This document shows positions 1 to 8,816 of a DNA stretch of 64,000 bases, one piece after another; position 1 is the stretch's first letter; every line of letters starts with the position of its first letter. The translations under genes were made by a program, and so were the position numbers. The stretch is from JAJECS01 sp965243625 (GTDB lineage: Bacteria > Chloroflexota > UBA11872), in NCBI GenBank assembly GCA_965243625.1, contig CBDEVI010000002.1, positions 682,001 through 746,000 of the forward strand, given 5' to 3'. A model generated the notes under the pieces. It saw only the letters and a program-made list of their open reading frames with translations, had not been told where the DNA came from and ran no database searches.

Positions 1-1
1 C

Positions 2-754
2 GCGCGACGGCTGGCGGATCGGGTCGACTACCGCAACCTGATGATCAAGGTGCCGGCCACGCGCGAGGGGCTGCCGGCCATCGAGACGCTGCTGGGCGAG
101 GGCATCAACGTCAACATCACCCTGATCTTTGCGCAGGAGGTCTACCGCGCGGTTGCCGAGTCGTATCTGAACGCGCTCGAAGCGCGCGCCGCGCGCGGCG
201 AGTCGCTCGATGCCGTGGCGTCGGTGGCGAGCACCTTCGTCAGCCGCATCGACACGGCCGTCGACGACCAGCTCGAAGCGCTGGCGGCCAGCCGTCCCGA
301 CGCGGCCACCGAAGCCCGCGACCTGCTGGGGCAGGCGGCCATTGCGAACTCCAAGGCCTGCTATCGGATCTTCGAGGAAATCTTTGGCGGCGAGCGGTTC
401 CAGCAACTGGCGGCCCGCGGGGCGCGCCGGCAACGGCCGCTGTGGGCGAGCACCAGCACCAAGAACCCGGCCTATCCGCCCACGCGCTACGTGGACGAGC
501 TGATCGGTCCGGACACCGTCAACACGATGCCCGAGAACACCATGGCGGCGTTCCGCGATACGGGTGAGGTGCAGGAGACAGTCCGCGCCGACATGGACTT
601 CTGGGACGAGGTGCTGGAACGGCTCCAGCGGCTGGGTATCGACCTGGACGCGGTGATGGACCAACTGGAGGACGAGGGCGTCCAGAAGTTCGTGGACTCC
701 TACGACGAGCTCTTGGCCGACTTGGACGCGAAGGCAGCCGCGCTGCGCGCCTGA
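2..754 (+). CDS. tal: Transaldolase, C-terminal part (5' end outside window)
   Basis: Transaldolase moves a dihydroxyacetone unit between sugar phosphates in the non-oxidative pentose phosphate pathway. The reading frame is open from base 2, so the true start lies upstream; the ATG at 41 is internal. The Schiff-base lysine is visible in the motif LMIKVPAT (Lys codon 47-49), followed by the conserved segment EGINVNITLIFAQ. The C-terminal half ends with a helical, acidic tail, typical of the long transaldolase class found next to or fused with phosphoglucose isomerase. The stop is 2 bases before the next ATG, so translation is probably coupled with the isomerase gene. Confident family call; only the N-terminal barrel strands are missing. 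Confidence 0.93.
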   Translation, partial: ARRLADRVDYRNLMIKVPATREGLPAIETLLGEGINVNITLIFAQEVYRAVAESYLNALEARAARGESLDAVASVASTFVSRIDTAVDDQLEALAASRPDAATEARDLLGQAAIANSKACYRIFEEIFGGERFQQLAARGARRQRPLWASTSTKNPAYPPTRYVDELIGPDTVNTMPENTMAAFRDTGEVQETVRADMDFWDEVLERLQRLGIDLDAVMDQLEDEGVQKFVDSYDELLADLDAKAAALRA

Positions 755-756
755 TC

Positions 757-2436
757 ATGGCCTCCACGCCCCGGCTGGCGATGCGCGCCACGACCCTCAA
801 CATCTCCGATGCCGAGGCTCGGGCGGGCGCGGATCGAGTGGTGTCGCGGCTGTCGGACGAGGACGCGTCGCTCTGGTCGGACGACGCCGGGCAGCGAGCC
901 GAGATCGGCAATCTGCTGGGCTGGATTCGCATTGCGGAACGGCTGGAGCCGGAGGCCGACGCCATTTCGGAGTGGGCGGCTAAGGCCTCCGCCGACATCG
1001 ACGATGTGGTGTTGCTGGGCATGGGCGGGAGCAGCCTGGCGCCGGAGGTGATGGCGGCGATGCTGCCCGCAGCCGCCGGGCGGCCGCGCCTGACGGTGCT
1101 CGATTCCACCGACCCGGCCACCGTGCGCCGGGTGAGCGACGCCATCGATCTGGCCCGCACGCTATTCGTCGTGGCGAGCAAGTCCGGCGGCACCCTGGAA
1201 ACGGCCACGCTCTACGCGACGTTTCGGGCGCGGTATGAGGAACGCGGGGATCTCGATGCCGGGTCGCACTTCATCGCGATCACCGATCCGGGCACCTCGC
1301 TGGCCCAGCGCGCGTCGGACGACGGGTTCGCCCGCACCTTCCTGAACGACCCCCGGATCGGCGGGCGCTATTCGGCGTTGTCGTACTTCGGGCTGGTGCC
1401 GGCGGCGTTGGTCGGACTGGACACTGCCGCGGTGCTGCGTGGCGCCGTCGAGTTCGGACAAGCCGCGCTGGAAGAGGCTGACATCGGGCAAAACTCGGCC
1501 GTTCGACTCGGTCTGGCGCTGGGGGTGCTCGCGCAGCGCGGGCGGGACAAGCTGTCGCTGGCGCTGTCGCCGACGACGGCGCCGCTGGGAGCTTGGATCG
1601 AGCAGCTCGTCGCGGAGAGCACCGGCAAGCATGGGCTCGGCGTCGTGCCCGTGGACGGCGAGGCGCTCGGCGACCCGCCGGTCTATGGCGACGACCGGGT
1701 GTTCGTGGGCATATCCGTCGGCGACGAGGCGCTGGACGGCCTGAATGCGCTGGCGGAAGCCGGCCATCCGGTGATCCGGCTCACGCTGAGTGACGTGCAC
1801 GATCTAGGCGCCGAGTTCTGGCGCTGGGAGCTTGCGACGGCCGTCGCCGGATGGGTGCTCGGCATCAACCCGTTCGACCAGCCAAACGTCGAGGAGAGCA
1901 AGGCCAATACGGCGCGGGTGCTGGAAGGTGTGTTGGACGGCGCCTCTCCGCTGCGGGATGCGGCCGCCACAGATTCCGGTGAAGCCCTCCGTGTTTCCGG
2001 CGTGCCGGGCACGACCGCGGCCGAGGCGCTGCGTGCGTTCCTCGGCAAGACGGCGACGGGCGACTACGTGTCGATCCACGCATACCTCGATCGCACGCCG
2101 GCGCATGAGGCTCGGCTGCAACAGATCCAGACGACGATTCGCGACCGCACCAAGCTGGCCACGACCCTGGGTTTTGGCCCGCGGTTCCTCCACTCCACTG
2201 GGCAGCTACACAAGGGTGGACCGAATAGGGGTGTATTCATGCAGATCATTGGCGACCACCGTGCGGACGTGCCGATTCCCGGCGAGGCCTACGGCTTCGC
2301 CACGTTGATCGACGCGCAGGCCGAGGGCGACTTGCGATCGCTGCGCGACAAGCAGCGCCGCGTGCTCCGGCTGGCGGCGAGCGAGCCGACGGCGGCGCTC
2401 GACGAGCTTGCCGCGGTCGTGGAGACGCTGTCGTGA
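757..2436 (+). CDS. pgi: Glucose-6-phosphate isomerase
   Basis: Interconverts glucose 6-phosphate and fructose 6-phosphate in the cytoplasm. The 559-residue product has two SIS-type sugar-phosphate domains: LLGMGGSSLAPEV near residue 87, then LDSTDPATVRRV and VVASKSGGTLET. The C-terminal half carries LHSTGQLHKGGPNRG, typical of the isomerase half of transaldolase/isomerase fusions in other bacteria. Here the two are separate genes 2 bases apart. The ATG at 757 is the natural start. The 3' end overlaps zwf by 4 bases (GTGA). This places it in a tal-pgi-zwf operon that feeds glucose 6-phosphate into the oxidative pentose phosphate route. Confidence 0.93.
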   Translation: MASTPRLAMRATTLNISDAEARAGADRVVSRLSDEDASLWSDDAGQRAEIGNLLGWIRIAERLEPEADAISEWAAKASADIDDVVLLGMGGSSLAPEVMAAMLPAAAGRPRLTVLDSTDPATVRRVSDAIDLARTLFVVASKSGGTLETATLYATFRARYEERGDLDAGSHFIAITDPGTSLAQRASDDGFARTFLNDPRIGGRYSALSYFGLVPAALVGLDTAAVLRGAVEFGQAALEEADIGQNSAVRLGLALGVLAQRGRDKLSLALSPTTAPLGAWIEQLVAESTGKHGLGVVPVDGEALGDPPVYGDDRVFVGISVGDEALDGLNALAEAGHPVIRLTLSDVHDLGAEFWRWELATAVAGWVLGINPFDQPNVEESKANTARVLEGVLDGASPLRDAAATDSGEALRVSGVPGTTAAEALRAFLGKTATGDYVSIHAYLDRTPAHEARLQQIQTTIRDRTKLATTLGFGPRFLHSTGQLHKGGPNRGVFMQIIGDHRADVPIPGEAYGFATLIDAQAEGDLRSLRDKQRRVLRLAASEPTAALDELAAVVETLS

Positions 2437-3998
2437 GCGCGGCGCAAGAGGCGACGCCGGCCACGGCCGTCGCCTCCGACGGCCAGGCGGCGCGCGGGAG
2501 CCACGATGCGCCGAAGCCCGGCGATCCCCATGCGCTGATCATCTTCGGCGGATCGGGCGACCTCGCCGGACGCAAGCTCATTCCGGCGCTCTACAACCTG
2601 CGGCAGGACGGCCTGCTGCCGGATCGATTCGCGGTGGTGGGGCAGGGGCGACGCCCCATGGACGACGCTTCCTATCGCTCGACGCTGCTCGAGGCGGCCT
2701 CGAAGTACTCGCGCAGCGGGGCGCCGGAGCCGGAGAGTTGGGACGACTTCGCGCAGCGGGTGCACTACCTCAGGGGCGACTCGAGCGACGACGAGGGCTT
2801 CGACCGCCTGACGGCGGAGCTCCCGGCGCTGGAGGAAGCGCACGGGACCGGCGGCAACCGCATCTTCTACCTGGCCACGCAGCCGAGCCTGTTTCCCGAG
2901 GTCATCCGGCGTCTGGGCGCATCCGGGCTGACCGATTGCCCCGGAACCTGCCGCATCGTGATCGAGAAGCCGTTCGGTCGCGATCTGGAGTCGGCCGCCG
3001 CGCTGCACGCCATCGCCAACAGCGTCTTCGACGAGTCCCAGATCTACCGCATCGACCACTACCTGGGCAAAGAGACGGTGCAGAACGTGCTGGTGTTTCG
3101 CTTTGCGAACAGCATTTTCGAGCCGGTGTGGAATCGACGCTACGTATCGCACGTGCAGATCACGGTGGCGGAGGAAGTGGGCGTCGAGGGCCGCGGCCGC
3201 TACTACGAAGAGGCCGGGGCGCTGCGGGACATCATGCAAAACCACATGATGCAGCTGTTGGCGGTGGTGGCCATGGAGCCGCCGGTGGACTTTGGCGCGG
3301 ACGCGATTCGCGACGAGAAGGTGAAGGTGCTGCGCGCGCTGCGACGCATGAGCGTGGCCGACGTGCGGAAGCACGTGGTGCGAGCGTCGTACAGCGGGGG
3401 GCGCATGAATGGCTCCGACGTGCCGGCCTATCGCACCGAGGACGGCGTGGCGGGCAACTCGCTCACCGAGACCTATATCGCGGCGCGATGGTTCATCGAC
3501 AGCTGGCGCTGGCAGGGCGTGCCGTTCTACATGCGCACGGGCAAGCGGCTGACCAAGCGCGCCACCGAAATCGCCATCCAGTTTCGCAGCGTGCCGCACC
3601 GGCTCTTCAGCGACTCGAGCCCGGACGGCGTGCCGCCGAATCGCCTGGTGATGCGCATTCAGCCCAACGAGGGAATTTCCATCACCTTCGAGGCCAAGCA
3701 GCCGGGTCCGTCGGTGCGCGTGCGTCCGGTGCGGATGGACTTCGGCTATGGGCAGGGGTTTGCCGAAGAGTCGCCCGACGCCTACGAGCGGCTGCTGCTG
3801 GACGTGATGCTGGGCGATCAGACGCTGTTCATCCGGGGTGACGAAGCCGAGGCGGCCTGGGCGGCGGTGATGCCGGTGCTGTCCGCGTGGCGCTTCGACG
3901 AGGGGCACCCGCTGCATTTCTACCAGGCGGGCACCTGGGGACCCGATGCGGCCGACGACCTGCTGGCGTCGGATGGGTTCCGCTGGCGGCGGTTGTAG
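2433..3998 (+). CDS. zwf: Glucose-6-phosphate 1-dehydrogenase
   Basis: First enzyme of the oxidative pentose phosphate pathway: glucose 6-phosphate plus NADP+ gives 6-phosphogluconolactone. The 521-residue protein opens with a roughly 30-residue non-conserved tail, then the Rossmann motif IFGGSGDLAGRKLIPALYNL. The active-site signature RIDHYLGKETVQN follows, containing the substrate-binding lysine and catalytic histidine. Next come FANSIFEPVWNRRYV and the C-terminal half of the family. Length and motif order are normal. The GTG start overlaps the pgi stop. No 6-phosphogluconolactonase or 6-phosphogluconate dehydrogenase lies downstream; the gene is followed by a repeat-rich gap. Confidence 0.96.
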   Translation: MSAAQEATPATAVASDGQAARGSHDAPKPGDPHALIIFGGSGDLAGRKLIPALYNLRQDGLLPDRFAVVGQGRRPMDDASYRSTLLEAASKYSRSGAPEPESWDDFAQRVHYLRGDSSDDEGFDRLTAELPALEEAHGTGGNRIFYLATQPSLFPEVIRRLGASGLTDCPGTCRIVIEKPFGRDLESAAALHAIANSVFDESQIYRIDHYLGKETVQNVLVFRFANSIFEPVWNRRYVSHVQITVAEEVGVEGRGRYYEEAGALRDIMQNHMMQLLAVVAMEPPVDFGADAIRDEKVKVLRALRRMSVADVRKHVVRASYSGGRMNGSDVPAYRTEDGVAGNSLTETYIAARWFIDSWRWQGVPFYMRTGKRLTKRATEIAIQFRSVPHRLFSDSSPDGVPPNRLVMRIQPNEGISITFEAKQPGPSVRVRPVRMDFGYGQGFAEESPDAYERLLLDVMLGDQTLFIRGDEAEAAWAAVMPVLSAWRFDEGHPLHFYQAGTWGPDAADDLLASDGFRWRRL

Positions 3999-4463
3999 CA
4001 GCACGTCCCGCCAGCCTTAGCGACCCCAGAATTACCCTCCGTCACCCCGGCGGAGGCCGGGGTCCAGGTCCGGCAATCCTCGGTCAGCCTCTTATTTCGT
4101 CTTCGAAATTAAACGCCGAACATGCCAAAAAACCCCTGCCCCAAGGTGATCCGTCGACACAATTCAATGGCTCTAACGCGAATCCTCGGCTGCTTTAGGC
4201 GCGATTGAGCGGGTTTTCCGCTCCTAGCCTGGGCGCCCCGTGTATCACGCTCGGTCACCCCGGCTAACACTCCGTCACCCCGGCGAAAGCCGGGGTCCAG
4301 TTCCGGCGATCCACGGCCGCACAGGGGCAACCGGACTGGATTCCGGCTTTCGCCGGAATGACGGTCAAGACTGACCCGCAGTCTTGGGCTGCTTGGGCTT
4401 ATGGTGTTCGTATTTTGTCTGGTATAGTTAAGCCACGGCAGGGCAGCGAAGGGCAGCCGTGCC
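3999..4463 (+). repeat. Gap with four copies of a dispersed palindrome
   Basis: This 465-base stretch has no convincing gene. It carries a palindromic element found throughout the window. Two inverted-orientation copies (4040-4065 and 4273-4298, GTCACCCCGGCG... form) surround a truncated one at 4253-4263. A forward copy at 4336-4366 has the core ATTCCGGC-TTTC-GCCGGAAT followed by GACGG. Between them, about 4090-4200 is locally A+T-rich. Confidence 0.75.
4420..4428 (+). promoter_or_regulatory. Possible extended -10 promoter
   Basis: The sequence TGG-TATAGT lies about 36 bases before the GTG start of the radical-SAM gene, in one of the few A+T-rich spots of the region. It matches a TGn-extended -10 box. 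No good -35 hexamer is seen at 16-18 bases. Confidence 0.35.
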
Positions 4464-5363
4464 GTGCGAGTGGACGTTCGACCCATCGAGTGCCGGTCCG
4501 CGCTCAATCGCGTGCGCGGGATGCCCTTCAAGTGGAGTCTGAATCCCTATCGCGGCTGCAGTCACGCCTGCTGGTACTGCTACGCGCGGCAGACGCACAC
4601 CTATTTCGACCTCGACGGTGGGCGGGACTTCGAGCGCATCGTGTTCGCCAAGGTCAACGTGGCCGAGCGGCTGCGGGCGCAGCTTCGGTCTCCCCGCTGG
4701 AAGCGCGAGACGGTGGCGGTGGGCGCGGCGACCGATCCGTATCAGCCGGTCGAGGGGCGTCTGAAGCTGACGCGCGCCTGCCTGAAGGAGTTCCTGGCCG
4801 CGCGCTCGCCGATCGGCCTGATCACCAAGTCGACCCTGCTGCGGCGGGACGGCGATCTCTTGCAGGACCTGGCGCGGGCCGCCGGAGTGACGGTGACGGT
4901 GTCGATTCCCATCGCCGACCCGAACCTCTCCCGTCGCATCGAGCCGGGAACGCCGCCGCCGGACGAGCGGTTTCGGCTGGTCGGCGAGCTGGCGCGGTTG
5001 AATCTCGACGTGGGGGTGAACATGGCGCCGGTGCTGCCGGGCCTGACGGATTCCAGCGCGACGATCGAGGCGGTGATGCGGCGGGCGCGGGACGCCGGCG
5101 CCCGCCGGGTGGGCGTGGTGATGCTGCACCTGGACCAAGAGCCCAAGCGCTGGTTCATGCACCACCTGCGGCGGTACTTTCCGCACCTCGAGTCGCTCTA
5201 TGCCGGGCTGTATCCCGGCGATACCCGCTACGTGGACCAGTCGGTCAGCAACGAATTGCACGCGCGGGCGCAAGCGGTCCGGGAGTCGGTCGGGCCCATG
5301 GGCGAGTCGTTGCCGGTGCTGGGACCGCCGCCGGCTCCGGCGCAGCTAGCCCTGGCGCTGTGA
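4464..5363 (+). CDS. Radical SAM protein, spore photoproduct lyase-like / Rv2578c family
   Basis: A 299-residue radical S-adenosylmethionine protein. The iron-sulfur motif C-x3-C-x2-C is present as CSHACWYC inside NPYRGCSHACWYCYAR near residue 29. It is followed by the region VGAATDPYQPVEGRLKLTRA typical of the SplB-like branch that includes Rv2578c. Downstream motifs such as TKSTLLRRDGDLL and VTVSIPIAD are also in place. The exact substrate of this branch is not known; a DNA-repair-like role is only suggested by distant similarity to spore photoproduct lyase. GTG start. The last 18 bases overlap the convergent gene on the other strand. It stands alone on its strand. Confidence 0.85.
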   Translation: MRVDVRPIECRSALNRVRGMPFKWSLNPYRGCSHACWYCYARQTHTYFDLDGGRDFERIVFAKVNVAERLRAQLRSPRWKRETVAVGAATDPYQPVEGRLKLTRACLKEFLAARSPIGLITKSTLLRRDGDLLQDLARAAGVTVTVSIPIADPNLSRRIEPGTPPPDERFRLVGELARLNLDVGVNMAPVLPGLTDSSATIEAVMRRARDAGARRVGVVMLHLDQEPKRWFMHHLRRYFPHLESLYAGLYPGDTRYVDQSVSNELHARAQAVRESVGPMGESLPVLGPPPAPAQLALAL

Positions 5364-5924
5364 GGGTGGCCCGGTCTCCTGCTGCTTCAACCACTCGTCC
5401 ACTTCGTGCTGAGACTTAAGCCGCACCGGCTGCCCGCCGCGACGCTCGAGCTCGGCAGCCAGGGCGGTGAACTGTCGTCGCCGCAGCCGGTGCACGCGGA
5501 GATTCCAAGTCCACGGGCTTTCCAGGCTCAGGACCGAGTGTCGAAACGACTCGCGTTGCGTACCCCAGAGCGGCTCGCTCGACCCCACGCGCCGCAGGCT
5601 GCGCCACAGCGCGCGCCAGGTGGTCAACCACAGCGGCAGATCGAGCCACACCATCATCTCGACCCGTGGCCAATACACCGCGCGGGCGCTGCGGTAGTTG
5701 CCCTCCACCACCCAGGCGTCGCCGGCCAGGGCGCGTCCCACCGCGGCCTGGAACTCCTCGTCGGACGGCTCGGCCCAGTCGGGGTGGATCCAGTGCACGG
5801 CGTCGAGCTCGACGTGCGGCGCATCCACCAGGCGGGCGAGCCGCCGGGCGACGGTGGTCTTGCCCGAGCCGGAGAGGCCGACGACCGATATCCGGCGCGG
5901 AAGACGGCCCGACGACGAGTCCAC
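5346..5924 (-). CDS. P-loop kinase-like NTPase (adenylate kinase / topology-modulation type)
   Basis: A 192-residue small P-loop protein. Walker A is VVGLSGSGKTTVARRLA near residue 15. It is followed by VELDAVHWIHPDWAEPSDEEF and WVVEGNYRSARAVYWPRVEMMVWLDLP, a pattern seen in proteins annotated as adenylate kinase or DNA topology modulation protein. The tryptophan-rich lid WLTTWRALWRSLRR is also typical. The true substrate of these enzymes is largely unestablished. The GTG start lies 25 bases after the chelatase-like stop, so it is probably the last gene of an lgt-chelatase-kinase transcript. Its 3' end overlaps the radical-SAM gene tail to tail. Confidence 0.78.
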   Translation of the reverse strand: MDSSSGRLPRRISVVGLSGSGKTTVARRLARLVDAPHVELDAVHWIHPDWAEPSDEEFQAAVGRALAGDAWVVEGNYRSARAVYWPRVEMMVWLDLPLWLTTWRALWRSLRRVGSSEPLWGTQRESFRHSVLSLESPWTWNLRVHRLRRRQFTALAAELERRGGQPVRLKSQHEVDEWLKQQETGPPSQRQG

Positions 5925-5949
5925 GCGCGGTCTCCGTCGGAGCGGTGGC

Positions 5950-7962
5950 TTAGGCCGCGGCGAGGCGAATGAGGCTGGTCAGCTGTCCCGCGGCCAGGGC
6001 GTCCAGGCGCACGTGGGCCGCGGCCATCTGCTTGGCGAGCTCCACCAGCGAGCCGCTGCGGTTGTGGCGGCGGTCGGCGTCGACCACGAGCGCGGGCACG
6101 CGGTCGCGCGCGATGGCGCCGGCGGATTGCATGGCGTCGGTGATCGGATCGGAACCCGCCGAGAGACCAACGTTGGCGACGCCGTCGGTCAGCAGGATCA
6201 CGATGGGACGCAACTGGGCGTCGCGCGCGCGCTCGCGCTCGACCACGAGGCGAGCCAGCTCCAGCCCGTGGGCCAGCGGCGTGCGGCCGCCGGTGGGCAG
6301 CTCGTGCATGCGGGCGTGGGCCACGTCGAGGCTCGAGGTCGGGGGTACGGTCTCGTAGGCCTCGGTCTTGCGGAAGGTGATGACACCCACGCGGTCGCGC
6401 CGCTTGTAGGCGTCCGCGAGCAGCGAGAGCACGGCGGACTTCGTGAGCTGCATGCGCCGCTGGGCCGCCATGCTGCCCGAGCCGTCGACGACAAAGAGCA
6501 TGAGATTGCCGACCTTGCGCATGCGCCGGTGCACCCGCAAGTCCTGGGCGTCGATCTGGGGTGTGCCCGGCTGGGTCCGGCGGGCGGCGGCGGCGCGAAC
6601 GGTGTCGATCACCGCGATGTCGGGCGGATCGTCCGGGTCCATCGGCCGGCTGCGCACGGAGTGGCCGCGGCGGCCCTTGACCTCGGCGCTGGTTCGCCGT
6701 CCCGTGCGCGGCTTCTGGAACGGGATGCGCTCGGGCGCGTTGACCGGGGGCGCCGTGGTCGCCTCGTCGCTCGCGAGTCGTTGGTCCGCCTCGTTGGCGT
6801 CCCCCGGGGGACCGTTCTCAGCCGGCGACGAGCTCATCGACGAGTCGTCGGCGGCACCGGCAGCCCCATCCGTCGCATCGGCGGCCGAATCCGTGGACTG
6901 TGCCGGAGCGGGCCGCGCCTCGAAGGCCTGGATCGCGCGGTCGAGCTCGTCGGGGTCGAGGCCCGGCGGCGTGAACGGGTCGCGGCGCCGGCGGTGAGGC
7001 AGCGCCAGCTCCGCGGCGCGGCGCACGTCTTCCAGGGTGACTTCCGTTCGCCCCTCGAGCGCCGCGATCGTGCGGGCGGTCTTGTACATGACGATGTCGG
7101 CGCGGTGGCCGTCCACGCCCATGGCGTTGGCGATGTGCGTGATCAGTCCCAGCTTGTCGGCGCTCACGTTGACGTCCGGAAGCAAGCCGCGGGCCCGATC
7201 GATCAGGGCCATCAGGTCGTTGGTTGCCGGTCCCCAGCTTTCCAGGAACGCCGCCGTGTCGGTCTCGAAGGCGAGCCGGCGCCGCACGATCTCGGCACGG
7301 GCGTGGGGATCCCGATCGCCCTTGATCTCGGCGGCGAGTCCGAAGCGGTCGAGGAGCTGCGGGCGCAGGTCGCCCTCCTCGGGATTCATGGTGCCGACGA
7401 GGATGAACTCCGCCGGGTGATGGTGGGCCACGCCCTCGCGCTCGACGCGGTTGACGCCGGACGCGGCGCTGTCGAGCAGCGTGTCGACGAGGTGGTCGTC
7501 GAGGAGGTTGACCTCGTCGACGTAGAGGATGCCGCGGTGCGCGTCCGCGAGCAGCCCGGGCTCGAACGAGCGCCGGCCGTCCCGCAGCACGGTCTCGAGG
7601 TCGATGGTGCCGACGACGCGATCCTCGGTCGCGGACACGGGCAGATCGACCACTCGTACGCGCTGGGACTCGGTCTCGATCGAGACGGAGGCGTCGCGCT
7701 TCTGGCGGCACTCGTGGCAAAGGTTGCCGGAATCGGGATCGCAGCGGTAGCGGCAGGTGGCGACGGTGATGGCCGGGAGGATCACCGCCAATCCGCGCAC
7801 CGCCGTGGACTTGGCGGTGCCGCGCTCGCCGCGAATGAGGACGCCGCCGATGGCGGGGTTCACGGCATTGGCCAGCAATGCCAGCTTCATCCGGTCCTGG
7901 CCGACGATGGCCGCGAAGGGATAGGTCACGCCGATGGTGTCGGCGGCGGTTTCGGTGGACAT
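5950..7962 (-). CDS. Magnesium/cobalt chelatase-like protein, fused AAA+ (ChlI) and VWA (ChlD) domains
   Basis: A 670-residue fusion of a ChlI/BchI-type AAA+ ATPase with a von Willebrand A domain. Walker A is GERGTAKS at residues 45-52. A four-cysteine loop follows (CRYRC...CHEC), then Walker B in ILYVDEVNLLDDHLVD and sensor GTMNPEEGDLRPQLLDRFG. A long acidic/alanine-rich linker leads to the metal-adhesion motif DGSGS at about 493-497 and LLTDGVAN. In the family this subunit pairs with a large CobN/ChlH chelatase to insert Mg2+ or Co2+ into tetrapyrroles, but none is in the window. The start was set at the ATG at 7962, two bases after the lgt stop; the frame stays open upstream only because it runs antisense-like through lgt. 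Confidence 0.88.
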   Translation of the reverse strand: MSTETAADTIGVTYPFAAIVGQDRMKLALLANAVNPAIGGVLIRGERGTAKSTAVRGLAVILPAITVATCRYRCDPDSGNLCHECRQKRDASVSIETESQRVRVVDLPVSATEDRVVGTIDLETVLRDGRRSFEPGLLADAHRGILYVDEVNLLDDHLVDTLLDSAASGVNRVEREGVAHHHPAEFILVGTMNPEEGDLRPQLLDRFGLAAEIKGDRDPHARAEIVRRRLAFETDTAAFLESWGPATNDLMALIDRARGLLPDVNVSADKLGLITHIANAMGVDGHRADIVMYKTARTIAALEGRTEVTLEDVRRAAELALPHRRRRDPFTPPGLDPDELDRAIQAFEARPAPAQSTDSAADATDGAAGAADDSSMSSSPAENGPPGDANEADQRLASDEATTAPPVNAPERIPFQKPRTGRRTSAEVKGRRGHSVRSRPMDPDDPPDIAVIDTVRAAAARRTQPGTPQIDAQDLRVHRRMRKVGNLMLFVVDGSGSMAAQRRMQLTKSAVLSLLADAYKRRDRVGVITFRKTEAYETVPPTSSLDVAHARMHELPTGGRTPLAHGLELARLVVERERARDAQLRPIVILLTDGVANVGLSAGSDPITDAMQSAGAIARDRVPALVVDADRRHNRSGSLVELAKQMAAAHVRLDALAAGQLTSLIRLAAA

Positions 7963-7964
7963 GC

Positions 7965-8816
7965 TCAACGTGGACGCGGCGGGCGTGGCGCGGTCTTTGC
8001 CGGCGCGCTCACGGCGGCGCGGCGCTGCCACAGGTGCCGGGCGGCCCAGGCCGCGGTGACGATGAGACCGATGATCCCGATGACCTGCGACTGCTGCAGG
8101 CCGGCGAACAGCATGTTCTGGTCGAGACGCAGGAACTGCAGGCCCAACCGCAGCGCGCTGTAGCCCGCGACGACGAACCAATAGGTGTAGAGGTTGCCCA
8201 TGTAGCGAAATACGAGCCACAAGGCGGCGGCGAAGATGACGAAGTCGCCGAGCATCTCGTAGGTCGTGGCCGGGTGGACCGGGAAACCCTCGATGTCGGG
8301 TCGAACGGGGCCCTGCCCGAGCGTGTTTGGATGGGTGTAGGACACCGCCCAGGGAAGGTTGGACGCCAGGGCGTGATGCTCGCCGTTGATGAGGTCCCCG
8401 ATGCGGCCGATGCCCATGCCGAAGATGGTGCCCGGCGCGCCGATATCCAATGCAGTGCGCACCGGGAGGCGCATCCACCACGCGGCCCCGCCCACGCCGA
8501 TGGTCCCGCCGATGATTGCGCCCCAGACGGTGATGCCGCCCTGGTTGAGCTTGAAGATGCTGGCGAAGTCGTGGGCGAACTCGAGCTCCCAGTTGTCGAT
8601 GACGTACAGGGCGCGCGCCACGACGATGCTGGCGGCCACGCCCCAGAGGGCGAGGGTGGTCACTTCGTCGGTGGTGATGGTGGACCGGCGCGCCAGGCGC
8701 CGCGCGACGAACACGCCCACGATGATGCCGATGACCGCCCATAGGGAGTGCCACGTGAACCGGAAGTCGCCGATGGCGAACAGGTCCGGGTCCCACGGAA
8801 TCTCGATGGCGTACAC
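7965..8816 (-). CDS. lgt: Prolipoprotein diacylglyceryl transferase
   Basis: Integral membrane enzyme that moves diacylglycerol from phosphatidylglycerol to the lipobox cysteine of prolipoproteins. The 283-residue product has about seven membrane segments. The family hallmark GMGIGRIGDLINGEHHA matches the Lgt signature, and PWAVSYTHP and HPATTYEML carry the conserved C-terminal residues. GTG start at 8816. The stop is two bases before the chelatase-like ATG. The enzyme is needed for lipoproteins such as those encoded at 14981, 44994 and 50506 in this window. The last 30 residues are a basic, alanine/proline-rich tail. Confidence 0.95.
   Translation of the reverse strand: MYAIEIPWDPDLFAIGDFRFTWHSLWAVIGIIVGVFVARRLARRSTITTDEVTTLALWGVAASIVVARALYVIDNWELEFAHDFASIFKLNQGGITVWGAIIGGTIGVGGAAWWMRLPVRTALDIGAPGTIFGMGIGRIGDLINGEHHALASNLPWAVSYTHPNTLGQGPVRPDIEGFPVHPATTYEMLGDFVIFAAALWLVFRYMGNLYTYWFVVAGYSALRLGLQFLRLDQNMLFAGLQQSQVIGIIGLIVTAAWAARHLWQRRAAVSAPAKTAPRPPRPR

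Noticed and set aside
2289..4004. A 571-residue reverse-strand frame
   Set aside because: It lies opposite zwf, has His/Arg-rich composition typical of antisense shadows, and shows no motif.
5698..8163. An 821-residue open frame on the + strand
   Set aside because: It is antisense to the kinase, chelatase-like and lgt genes, whose motifs are all intact; long antisense frames are expected at this G+C content.
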